The notes beneath the pieces are model-generated. The model made no database searches. It was not told the DNA's origin and worked only from the letters and a program-made list of their open reading frames with translations. The position numbers and the translations under genes are program-made. This document shows, piece by piece, positions 26,879 through 34,931 of a DNA stretch of 64,000 nt; the stretch's first letter is position 1, and each line of letters starts with the position of its first letter. Where the stretch lies: IMG/VR virus record IMGVR_UViG_3300030060_006317, positions 1-64,000 of that record. One strand, written 5' to 3'. Source of the DNA: a virus.

Positions 26879-27652
26879 ATGGCTATTAATATTGAAGCAA
26901 TGCGAGCAAAACTTGAAGCATCTAAAAATGGTGGAAAACCATCCGGACGAAAGAGTACTATGTGGCGGCCCTCCGCTGGAGATCAACACATTAGGATTCT
27001 TCCAACCGCTGATGGCGATCCATTCCGTGAATTCCACTTTCACTACAATGTAGGAAAGAATCCTGGAATATACTGTAATAAGCGAAACGACAATGGCGAA
27101 TGTGCTATTTGTGATTTTGCGTCTAAATTATGGCGTGACGGTGTTGAATCTGACGATCAAAATCTAAAGAATGAAGCAAAAAAGTTGTTTGCCCGTAAAC
27201 GTTACTACTCACCTGTTCTTGTTCGAGGCAATGAATCAGAAGGTGTAAAAATTTGGTCTTATGGCGTCACAGCCTATCAGACATTGTTAGGTTATGTGTT
27301 GGACGAGGATTACGGTGATATTACTGATCCGGAAACTGGAACCGACATTAAACTAACTTACACAATCCCCGGAACTCCCGGATCATTCCCGAAGACAAAT
27401 CTACAGCCTAGAAGACGTCCATCTATTTTGTGTGACGATAATATTGCAGATTGTCAAGAACTATTAGATTCTGTGCCGGTAATTGACAGCGTATTCGATG
27501 TCAAGACCACAGAAGAGATCCAAGCTCTGCTGGATGGTTATCTGTCCTCCGACTCTTCGGCAGAGTCCTCTTCTAAAGAGACTAAGAAGTACAATAAAGA
27601 CACTGGTAGTAACGTTGACGAGGCTTTCGCAGCTTTTATGCAAGAAGATTAA
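26879..27652 (+). CDS. gp32: ssDNA-binding protein (gp32-like)
   Basis: 257 aa. It has a basic, Lys/Arg-rich N-terminus, then a core with HFHYNVGKNPGIYC and ECAICDF (about residues 53-82), a Cys/His zinc-site pattern like T4 gp32, and a Ser- and Asp/Glu-rich acidic C-terminal tail ending FMQED. gp32-type proteins coat single-stranded DNA in replication and recombination and contact partners through that tail. UvsX and helicase genes lie nearby. A 95-nt leader from the promoter leaves room for translational control, as T4 gp32 shows. Confidence 0.82.
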   Translation: MAINIEAMRAKLEASKNGGKPSGRKSTMWRPSAGDQHIRILPTADGDPFREFHFHYNVGKNPGIYCNKRNDNGECAICDFASKLWRDGVESDDQNLKNEAKKLFARKRYYSPVLVRGNESEGVKIWSYGVTAYQTLLGYVLDEDYGDITDPETGTDIKLTYTIPGTPGSFPKTNLQPRRRPSILCDDNIADCQELLDSVPVIDSVFDVKTTEEIQALLDGYLSSDSSAESSSKETKKYNKDTGSNVDEAFAAFMQED

Positions 27653-27684
27653 GTCGTAGATCCTCCTGTGTTGTAAAGGGAATT

Positions 27685-27721
27685 GCCACCCGCCCTTGGT
27701 TATAAAAGGGGTGGCTTTTTT
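27685..27721 (+). terminator. rho-independent terminator
   Basis: GCCACCC/GGGTGGC stem (27685-27691, 27709-27715) with a T-run. The 184-nt gap from 27653 to 27836 holds this terminator; no further gene or promoter was seen in it. Confidence 0.85.
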
Positions 27722-27836
27722 ATGCTTACTATCTGAGCCTCCTCGATGGCGTAAGTGGAAACGGGTCATGCCGGCTAAGAAGATTTATTACCTTAAATCA
27801 TAGAGATTTGAGAAAAGTTACAAAATGGAGGGGCCT

Positions 27837-29357
27837 ATGCCCACTGAAGAATACGGTTCGTTTGTACCGGAAACAAACTTAAATAATTTATATAGACTAG
27901 TAATCCCAGCATCGGGACACGACTTATCTGATGCGCTAAAAGACTTGGTTGACAATTCTTTTGACGCCGGAGCCAATAATATAAGGATTTTCTTAAATGG
28001 ACAGCCAACCAATTTAGAAAGTTATACAGTTATTGATGATGGTATCGGAATGGATGTGGCCACCTTGAAACGAGCCTTAACTTACTCTGCTGGTTCAAGC
28101 CATGACCCTGGAGACTTGGGAAAGTTCTCAGTCGGTGGAACAGTAGCATGTTGTACCTTGGGTCTTTCTAGAAAAATATATACGAAAAAGAAAGACGGTC
28201 CGTTACTGATTGCAATGCAGAATTTTGAAAATGTATTGGAAGCATCAGAGATCCGACGACCAACGCCGGAAGAGAGTAAGTGGTTTCGAGTAAATGTTGG
28301 CACCAATGGCACGGTTGTAGATATTAATGAACTTCGCGAAGACAAAAGGAAATACAAAAGAACCGGTGACCTTAAAAATGCATTACTAAAAGATTTTGGT
28401 CAAACATTTTACCAATTGTTGAGTTCAAAAAGGTCCATTGAAATTAGCACCAATAGTGGTTGTTATGCGGTCAAACCAAGTGATCCACTATATTATAAAA
28501 CAGATCCAAAGTTTGTACACGTTCATAAGGAATATAAAGTTTCTTTTGATGGAGGTGAAATATACATTCGAACTGCATTTCTTAATCTGGACTCAATAGA
28601 TCAAGGAGAGAAAGGTTATGATACACAAGGTGTTTATTTTTCTAGAAATAATCGATTAATCTCCAAAGGCTTAGCAGTTAAAAATTTATGGGTAAAAAAC
28701 CCTAGAAAAAATGCTGGAAGAATTGAAATTTCTTTTACGGAAGATTTGGACGCACACTTTGGGTTGACTGCGACAAAAAACAAAGTAAGTTTATCTCAAT
28801 CCTTAACTGATACTTTAGCAGCAACTATCAAACCTTTTATATCGGGTTTGGAAGAAAAGTGGAGAAAAAACACTGACACCAACACTGATGAAATTAAAAA
28901 AGAGAATGATGATTTTACTAGCAAACTACTTAGAAACACTGGCATAGTGGATCTGCCCAAAACAGAAAAAGGCTCTCCCAATGCTCAAAAACAAGAAAGA
29001 CTCAAAGGAGATAAGAAAGGTTCTGTAAAAGCAAAAGGATCAGGAATAACCCGTAAAGCCCGAGGAGTTAAGTACCCAGAATTTATTTTTGAAGAAAACC
29101 GTAGGTCACCCGAGGTTTTTTGGACTGAATTTCCAAACGACGAAATGAGAATTGTGCTTAATTTGTCTCATCCTTTTGTCCGCGAACACTGGACCGAAGG
29201 AACTGAAACATCAAGAATGTTGATGAGAAAATGGACAACAGCTACTTGCTTAGCTGCTTTCAGAAAGAAGGAAACGTACCATGAAGGGGCTGCTGAGTCT
29301 TTTATGATGGATATGTTTCACGAACTTTCTAGACTTCAAATGGTTTTTGGAAATTAA
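27837..29357 (+). CDS. GHKL (MORC/Hsp90-like) ATPase
   Basis: 506 aa from the ATG at 27837 (GGAGG 5 nt upstream). It carries the GHKL ATP-binding motifs: N-box DLVDNSFDA (36-44), G1 DDGIGM (67-72), and GKFSVGG (95-101). A second half with YFSRNNRLIS (about 275-284) matches the S5-type domain after the ATPase in MORC, Hsp90 and MutL proteins. There is no visible C-terminal effector domain. It could act on DNA compaction, repair or host defence; the role is unknown. It is followed by the lipoprotein and uvsX genes. Confidence 0.75.
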   Translation: MPTEEYGSFVPETNLNNLYRLVIPASGHDLSDALKDLVDNSFDAGANNIRIFLNGQPTNLESYTVIDDGIGMDVATLKRALTYSAGSSHDPGDLGKFSVGGTVACCTLGLSRKIYTKKKDGPLLIAMQNFENVLEASEIRRPTPEESKWFRVNVGTNGTVVDINELREDKRKYKRTGDLKNALLKDFGQTFYQLLSSKRSIEISTNSGCYAVKPSDPLYYKTDPKFVHVHKEYKVSFDGGEIYIRTAFLNLDSIDQGEKGYDTQGVYFSRNNRLISKGLAVKNLWVKNPRKNAGRIEISFTEDLDAHFGLTATKNKVSLSQSLTDTLAATIKPFISGLEEKWRKNTDTNTDEIKKENDDFTSKLLRNTGIVDLPKTEKGSPNAQKQERLKGDKKGSVKAKGSGITRKARGVKYPEFIFEENRRSPEVFWTEFPNDEMRIVLNLSHPFVREHWTEGTETSRMLMRKWTTATCLAAFRKKETYHEGAAESFMMDMFHELSRLQMVFGN

Positions 29358-29374
29358 TTAACAATGGAGGTAAC

Positions 29375-29515
29375 ATGATGTTACTATTAACAATGCTCTT
29401 CGCTTGCGGAGACAAAGAAGAAGATTCAGCAGTAGCTGAAGAGGTTGTCGAAGAGACAGCCGAAGAAACCACCGAAGAGGAAGCTGAAGATACAGCGACT
29501 TCCGAGGAGGAGTAA
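29375..29515 (+). CDS. small acidic lipoprotein
   Basis: 46 aa. A hydrophobic N-terminus ends in a lipobox LFAC|G (acylation at Cys11), and the rest is nearly all Glu, Asp, Ala, Thr and Val. Start ATG at 29375 follows a GGAGG at 29366-29370; the next ATG is at 29378. It lies between the GHKL ATPase and uvsX. Phage lipoproteins of this size (for example T5 Llp) can block receptors and prevent superinfection. That role is inferred here only from size and type. Confidence 0.6.
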   Translation: MMLLLTMLFACGDKEEDSAVAEEVVEETAEETTEEEAEDTATSEEE

Positions 29516-30622
29516 ATGACCAAAGCAGGAAAGATTGACATTTCAAGAATGAAAAAGTTCATCAACAAAAAAGCTGGACTTGACATTGCTCATAACTTGA
29601 GTGAAGACAATCCTACTGAGGTTACAGAGTGGATTCCAACTGGCTCACGCTGGTTGGATTCTATTACCTGTCGAGGTAAGATGGCTGGAATTCCCGTTGG
29701 GAAAGCTACCGAGATTGCTGGTTTATCATCAGCAGGCAAATCTTACATGGCTTGCCAGATTGCTGCACAAGCACAAAAGAAAGGTCACTGTGTTGTTTAT
29801 TTTGACGCAGAGTCCGCCATTGACCCAGCATTCTTATTGAGTTCTGGTGTTGATGTTGAAGACCTCTTCATGTATGTTCAGGGAGTTTCCGTTGAGAAAG
29901 TTCTTGAGACCATTGAAGACTTAATGACGGAGTATCCGGAGACACAATTTTTGTTTATTTGGGACTCAATCGCTGCCACCTCTTCTGAGAAGGAGTTGGA
30001 AAGCGACTTTAATCCCCAGTCAACAATGGCTGTGAAACCAAGGATCTTTGCGAAAGCATTTCCTAAATTGATTATTCCGTTAGCAAATCAACAATGCACA
30101 ATGTTGTTGATCAATCAACTTAAAACTAACATTACTTCTAATGTTGCCGAGGCAATGACCACACCCTATATCGCTCCCGGCGGTAAGGCGATTGGTTATT
30201 TCTGCTCGCTACGTATTTGGTTAACAAAACGAAAAGCGAAAGCAGCATTTGTAACAGATCCGACTGGTCTTCGAATTGGTTCTGAAGTGAAAGTGAAGGT
30301 TGAAAAATCCCGATTTGGATCCGAAGGGCGCACTTGTGCTTTTAAGATCTTGTGGGGTGATAATGTTGGAATCCAAGATCAAGAATCGTGGCTTGAGGCT
30401 CTTAGGGCATCAGGTTCGGATCGATTTAAAGCAGGTGCTTGGAACAAGATTTATTCATCAGACGGTAAGGAATATAAATTCCAACGATCTCAGTGGCTTG
30501 ATAAGTTACAAGATGATGAGTTTCGTTCTGTAGTGTTTGATATCATGGATGAGGAGATTATCAGAAAATTCGATTCTGAAGGAAAAAACTTTGGTCTCGA
30601 AGGAGAATCCGAAGAAGCATAA
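29516..30622 (+). CDS. uvsX: UvsX/RecA-like recombinase
   Basis: 368 aa. Walker A GLSSAGKS (69-76), Walker B LFIWDS followed by IAATSSEKE, and the RecA-type PGGKAIGYFCSLRIWL region are present, plus an acidic C-terminus. It catalyses strand exchange for phage recombination-dependent replication and repair, working with the gp32-like protein. The start directly abuts the lipoprotein stop. A terminator follows. Confidence 0.93.
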   Translation: MTKAGKIDISRMKKFINKKAGLDIAHNLSEDNPTEVTEWIPTGSRWLDSITCRGKMAGIPVGKATEIAGLSSAGKSYMACQIAAQAQKKGHCVVYFDAESAIDPAFLLSSGVDVEDLFMYVQGVSVEKVLETIEDLMTEYPETQFLFIWDSIAATSSEKELESDFNPQSTMAVKPRIFAKAFPKLIIPLANQQCTMLLINQLKTNITSNVAEAMTTPYIAPGGKAIGYFCSLRIWLTKRKAKAAFVTDPTGLRIGSEVKVKVEKSRFGSEGRTCAFKILWGDNVGIQDQESWLEALRASGSDRFKAGAWNKIYSSDGKEYKFQRSQWLDKLQDDEFRSVVFDIMDEEIIRKFDSEGKNFGLEGESEEA

Positions 30623-30638
30623 GCTGAAGGAATTCACT

Positions 30639-30670
30639 AAGCCCCGTTGGTTCGCCTTCGGGGTTTTTTT
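30639..30670 (+). terminator. rho-independent terminator
   Basis: AAGCCCCG/CGGGGTTT stem (30639-30646, 30659-30666) with T-run. Confidence 0.85.
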
Positions 30671-30681
30671 ATCTTTTCTAC

Positions 30682-30710
30682 TTGACAAAGGGGTTTAAAA
30701 ATGTTATAAT
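30682..30710 (+). promoter_or_regulatory. sigma70-type promoter
   Basis: TTGACA (30682-30687), 17 nt, TATAAT (30705-30710) with TGTTATAAT. Upstream of guaC. Confidence 0.88.
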
Positions 30711-30735
30711 ATAAATATGCAATCTCGGAGGACAA

Positions 30736-31761
30736 ATGAGAATTGATAATGAAATAAAATTGGATTATAAGGACGTCTTGATAAGACCAAAAAGAAGCGA
30801 ATTGCGCAGTCGAAAAGATGTCAGTTTAAGAAGAACTTATAATTTCAGAAACAGTAAAACTATATGGACAGGCGTTCCTATTATGGCTGCCAATATGGAC
30901 GGCGTAGGCACTTTTCAGATGTCTAAAGCCCTGTCTGAATTTGAAATTATTACATGTATCACAAAGCATCATACCCCAATAGACTGGTGTGACAATAAAG
31001 TAGATCCAGACTATGTCACAATAAGCATAGGCACAAATGAAAAAGATTATTCAATGGCTAAACTATCGATTGGAACTAATAATATAAATTGGATCTGCAT
31101 TGATGTAGCTAATGGATACTCGGAACACTTTGTGAAGTTTGTGAGAAAAGTACGATCTGATTTCCCAGACAAGATAATTATTGCTGGAAATGTAGTCACG
31201 GCTGATATGACTCAAGAGTTAATTTTGGCAGGAGCCGATATTGTAAAAGTTGGAATCGGGCCCGGATCTGTTTGTACGACTAGAATACAAACTGGAGTTG
31301 GATATCCTCAATTATCTGCTGTGATAGAATGCGCTGATGCTGCACATGGTCTTGGAGGTCACATTATTGCCGATGGTGGATGTACTTGTCCCGGAGATGT
31401 TGCTAAAGCATTTGGAGCAGGAGCAGATTTTGTTATGTTAGGTGGAATGTTTGCTGGTCATTATGAAGGCGGCGGAAACGTCATAAATGTTAATGGTGAG
31501 CAAAAAATACAATTTTATGGAATGAGTTCGGACACTGCAATGGAGACTCACAGTGGCGGAGTTGCAGACTATAGATCCTCAGAGGGTAGAACTGTCGAGA
31601 TTCCACTTAAAGGTCTTGTAGAAGACACAGTCAAGGATTTACTTGGAGGACTTAGGTCAACCTGTACTTATGTCGGCGCCCCAAGTCTCAAACAATTAAG
31701 TAAATGCACAACTTTTATAAGATGCACACAACAGTTTAACTCTGTTTTTGTCAGCAATTAG
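30736..31761 (+). CDS. guaC: GMP reductase
   Basis: 341 aa. An IMPDH/GMPR family TIM barrel with catalytic Cys180 in [11 protein letters not shown] (174-183) and the flavin-less GMPR hallmark [12 protein letters not shown] (mobile flap) near residue 258. No CBS domains are present. It converts GMP to IMP with NADPH, so it would feed host guanine nucleotides toward adenine ones. It is unusual in a phage. It heads an operon with the phosphomannomutase and 5'-3' exonuclease. Confidence 0.88.
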   Translation: MRIDNEIKLDYKDVLIRPKRSELRSRKDVSLRRTYNFRNSKTIWTGVPIMAANMDGVGTFQMSKALSEFEIITCITKHHTPIDWCDNKVDPDYVTISIGTNEKDYSMAKLSIGTNNINWICIDVANGYSEHFVKFVRKVRSDFPDKIIIAGNVVTADMTQELILAGADIVKVGIGPGSVCTTRIQTGVGYPQLSAVIECADAAHGLGGHIIADGGCTCPGDVAKAFGAGADFVMLGGMFAGHYEGGGNVINVNGEQKIQFYGMSSDTAMETHSGGVADYRSSEGRTVEIPLKGLVEDTVKDLLGGLRSTCTYVGAPSLKQLSKCTTFIRCTQQFNSVFVSN

Positions 31762-31769
31762 GAGAAAAG

Positions 31770-32552
31770 ATGAAAAAAATAGTATTATTTGATATGGATG
31801 GAACATTAACTCCAGCAAGACAACCAATGGAAAGACCTGTAACTGATAAGTTAATGCAACTACAAGAAGCAGGTTTTGAAATAGGTATAGTCACAGGTTC
31901 TGACTTGGGATATGTGAAAGAACAATGCAAGGATCTTTTTGAACATATTGGTCTCGATAGGTCTGGAATTCATTTTTTACCTTGCAATGGAACAAAATAT
32001 TATAGATTACCCAACAACGAATTTGTCAAGGTTTATGAAGAAAATATGAGACGACATCTTGGTGAATCAAACTGGAAACGATTAATAAGAATTGTAACAT
32101 CGCTACAACTCTCGCTTATCAATGGAAATAGAACCATTCCATTGACTGGCAACTTTATAAACTACAGAGGTTCAACTTTAAATTGGTGCCCAATAGGTCG
32201 CCAAGCTGATATGGATGATAGAGAGAAGTGGTGCCTTTGGGATAAACATGATTGGATTAGGTATAAATGGTTTAAGACTGCTCGAGAAGAATTTGATGCC
32301 TCAGATTTAAAAGATGTGGTCATAAAGATGGGTGGAGACACCTCTTTCGATATTTACCCAAAAGGTTGGGATAAAACGTTTGCTTTTAGAAACTTTGAAG
32401 ACTATGATAAAGTATACTTTGTTGGAGATCGATGTGGTTCTAAAGGCAACGACAAGGAAGCATATGATCTAGCAGGAGATTTGGGCTTTGTAACATCAGG
32501 TCCAAAAGAAACAATAGGAATAATTGACCACATAATCAAGGAGGATAAATGA
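31770..32552 (+). CDS. phosphomannomutase-like HAD phosphatase/mutase
   Basis: 260 aa. HAD motif I DMDGT (8-12) is followed by PCNGTKYY, an NFINYRGSTLNWCPIGRQ block (sugar-binding cap) near 128-145, GGDTSFDIYPKGWDKT near 190, and GDRCGSKGND at the end. These features match eukaryote-type phosphomannomutase, which interconverts mannose-6-P and mannose-1-P. A phosphatase of the same fold is an alternative. It lies between guaC and the 5'-3' exonuclease, with which it overlaps by 4 nt (ATGA). Confidence 0.85.
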   Translation: MKKIVLFDMDGTLTPARQPMERPVTDKLMQLQEAGFEIGIVTGSDLGYVKEQCKDLFEHIGLDRSGIHFLPCNGTKYYRLPNNEFVKVYEENMRRHLGESNWKRLIRIVTSLQLSLINGNRTIPLTGNFINYRGSTLNWCPIGRQADMDDREKWCLWDKHDWIRYKWFKTAREEFDASDLKDVVIKMGGDTSFDIYPKGWDKTFAFRNFEDYDKVYFVGDRCGSKGNDKEAYDLAGDLGFVTSGPKETIGIIDHIIKEDK

Positions 32553-33499
32553 AAAACGTAATAATAATTGATGCTCTAAACATGTTTCTTCGAAGCTACG
32601 TTATCAGCCCGCATCTTGATAAGGGAGGAATGCCCATAGGAGGCACTATAGGCTTTTTAAAGAGTCTTCAGAAGGTCTCTAGGGATTTTAACGCTGATGA
32701 GATCATAATCGCTTGGGATGGCCATGAAGGCTCTCAGAGAAAGCGTTCTATGAACAAGGACTACAAGGCTGGACGAAAACCCGTGAGATTTAATCGGAGA
32801 ATGATTACCTTGCCCGAGGATCAAGAAAAGGCGAACAAGGGCTACCAACAAGTTCGTTTGATGGAATATCTCAATCAAATGCCTGTCATTCAATTGATCG
32901 CTGATTTTACAGAAGCAGATGATATTATTGCGCACGTCATAAAACATCCAAAATACAATGGCTGGAAAAAGACTATAATATCTTCTGATAAGGACTTTTT
33001 TCAACTTTGCGATGATGAGGTTCAAATATACCGACCAATTCAGAAAAAAATTGTAACTAAAAGTACCCTTTTGGAGGATTTTAAGATCCATCCAAACAAT
33101 TTTGCCCTTGCAAGAGCAATCGCAGGGGATGCATCGGACAATTTGCCGGGTGTTAAGGGTGCTGGTCTTAAGACGATTGCTAAAAGATTTTCATTCCTTG
33201 GACGCGACTATGAATATGAAGTATCTGATGTGATCAGAGAGTGTGTGATGCAGACAAAAAAACTAAAAATTCATCAAAATGTTGAAAAATCTGAAAATTT
33301 AATAAAAGAAAATTATAAAATAATGCAACTTTATCATCCAAATATTCGACCAATTAATCGAGAATTAATTAACAATTCAATCAGAGATTTCGAGTTCTAT
33401 TTTGATAAAATAAAGTTTGTACAAATGCTTTTTGAAGATGATGCAGGTCATTTAAATTTTTCTGACCTATTACAAATATTTCGAAAAATAAATAAATAA
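32549..33499 (+). CDS. 5'-3' exonuclease / flap endonuclease (FEN family)
   Basis: 316 aa. It reads IIDALNMFLR (5-14), IIAWDGHEG, an arch-type KRSMNKDYKAGRK segment, ADFTEADDIIAHV (metal-binding Asp pair), SSDKDFFQL and AGDASDNLPGVKGAGLKTIAKRF (helix-hairpin-helix), the full FEN/Pol I-N/T4 RNase H signature. It removes RNA primers and flaps during lagging-strand synthesis, complementing the exo-less family A polymerase. Overlaps PMM by 4 nt. Confidence 0.9.
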   Translation: MKNVIIIDALNMFLRSYVISPHLDKGGMPIGGTIGFLKSLQKVSRDFNADEIIIAWDGHEGSQRKRSMNKDYKAGRKPVRFNRRMITLPEDQEKANKGYQQVRLMEYLNQMPVIQLIADFTEADDIIAHVIKHPKYNGWKKTIISSDKDFFQLCDDEVQIYRPIQKKIVTKSTLLEDFKIHPNNFALARAIAGDASDNLPGVKGAGLKTIAKRFSFLGRDYEYEVSDVIRECVMQTKKLKIHQNVEKSENLIKENYKIMQLYHPNIRPINRELINNSIRDFEFYFDKIKFVQMLFEDDAGHLNFSDLLQIFRKINK

Positions 33500-33504
33500 T
33501 TTAG

Positions 33505-33533
33505 TTGACAACTTGATCAATATAGGTTATATT
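33505..33533 (+). promoter_or_regulatory. sigma70-type promoter
   Basis: TTGACA (33505-33510), 17 nt, TATATT (33528-33533). Upstream of the helicase. The extended -10 G differs slightly (GGTTATATT). Confidence 0.75.
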
Positions 33534-33562
33534 TAAACATACACAAAAAATTAGGAGGACAC

Positions 33563-34921
33563 ATGAATGAATTATCAAGCAATGAAACCTTTACGAGGTT
33601 CGGTAAAAACTTTCAGGAAAAACTATGTCAATTAATGCTGGAAGACAGACCATTTTTTGACCAGATTATCGAGGTTTTAGACGTTAACTTCTTTGAGAAA
33701 AAATATTTACAGATTTTTGCACAAACATTAATAAATTATCGTGATCGATATAACACTCACCCCAATTCTGAAGTAATGATATCTCTACTGAGAACAGAGT
33801 TGAATCACCACGACAAGGCAACTGCACAAGCAGTGAGAGAGTATTATGCTAGAATACACACCTCAGATGGTGTCGAAGAAGCGGAATATATCAAAGATAA
33901 ATCTATTGATTTTTGCCGTAAGCAAGTTCTTAAAGGTGCTATGATGAAATCAGCAAAACTACTTAAGTCTTCGTCCTTTGAAGAAATAGAAAAGTTAATT
34001 AAAGATGCTCTTGTGCTTGGAACTGATAATAATTTTGGACATGATTTTAGAAAAGATTTACTGAAAAGATTTGAGTTCGTTTCTCGAGATCCAACATCAA
34101 CTGGTTGGGCTCGAATGGATGAGATTGTAAAAGGTGGTTTGGGCAAGTCTGAGTTGGGTGTCGTTGTTGCTCCAACAGGAGCAGGAAAATCAATGGTACT
34201 TGTTCATTTGGCATCACAGGCTATCCTAGCTGGAAAGACAGTTGTATACTATACTTTGGAACTTAAGGACACTGTTGTTGGTCAAAGATTTGATTGTTGC
34301 ATAACCGACGTTCCACTCTCAGACCACAGAGATCGTCAAAAAGAAATTATTGATAAAGTTAAAAATTTAGATGGCACCTTGATAATTAAAGAGTATCCAA
34401 CCAAATCTGCCTCGGTATCAACTCTCAAAAATCACATTGAAAAATTGAGAAAGAGGGGAATAGAACCGGACATGATTTTGGTTGATTATGCTGACTTATT
34501 ACGACCACCTCGGAGCACTGGTGAAAAGCGACACGAATTGGAAGAGACTTATGAAGGCCTACGTGGTCTTGCTCAGAGTTATGAAATCCCCGTGTGGACA
34601 GCCTCACAGACTAATCGTGGAGGACTCAATGCAGAAGTCATCACAATGGAGTCAATATCGGAGGCATTTAATAAGTGTTTTGTCGCTGACTTCATATTTT
34701 CGTTATCTCGAACAGTACACGATAAACAAGCCAATAAGGGAAGAATTTTTATTGCAAAAAATAGAAATGGACCCGATGGACTTGTTTTCGACGCCCATGT
34801 TGACTGGTCAATTGTAAAGATTGATATTTTAGACAGGGCTGAAGCCGCCGAGAAAATGCAAACAACAACAGATCAAATGCATATTTTAAAAGAAAAATAC
34901 GCACAAATTAAATCAAAATAG
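33563..34921 (+). CDS. replicative DNA helicase (DnaB/gp41-like)
   Basis: 452 aa. An N-terminal helical domain (1-150) precedes a RecA-like ATPase: APTGAGKS (203-210), Walker B ILVDYADLL, and SQTNR sensor (around residue 350). It unwinds DNA at the fork as a hexamer, matching T4 gp41 and DnaB. A primase gene is not visible in this window. It is followed by the ribonucleotide reductase gene in the same operon. Confidence 0.9.
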   Translation: MNELSSNETFTRFGKNFQEKLCQLMLEDRPFFDQIIEVLDVNFFEKKYLQIFAQTLINYRDRYNTHPNSEVMISLLRTELNHHDKATAQAVREYYARIHTSDGVEEAEYIKDKSIDFCRKQVLKGAMMKSAKLLKSSSFEEIEKLIKDALVLGTDNNFGHDFRKDLLKRFEFVSRDPTSTGWARMDEIVKGGLGKSELGVVVAPTGAGKSMVLVHLASQAILAGKTVVYYTLELKDTVVGQRFDCCITDVPLSDHRDRQKEIIDKVKNLDGTLIIKEYPTKSASVSTLKNHIEKLRKRGIEPDMILVDYADLLRPPRSTGEKRHELEETYEGLRGLAQSYEIPVWTASQTNRGGLNAEVITMESISEAFNKCFVADFIFSLSRTVHDKQANKGRIFIAKNRNGPDGLVFDAHVDWSIVKIDILDRAEAAEKMQTTTDQMHILKEKYAQIKSK

Positions 34922-34931
34922 GAGCACAGGA

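Noticed and set aside
34700-34931. cobalamin riboswitch before the class II reductase
   Set aside because: Only 10 nt separate it from the helicase gene; no B12-box or long leader is present.
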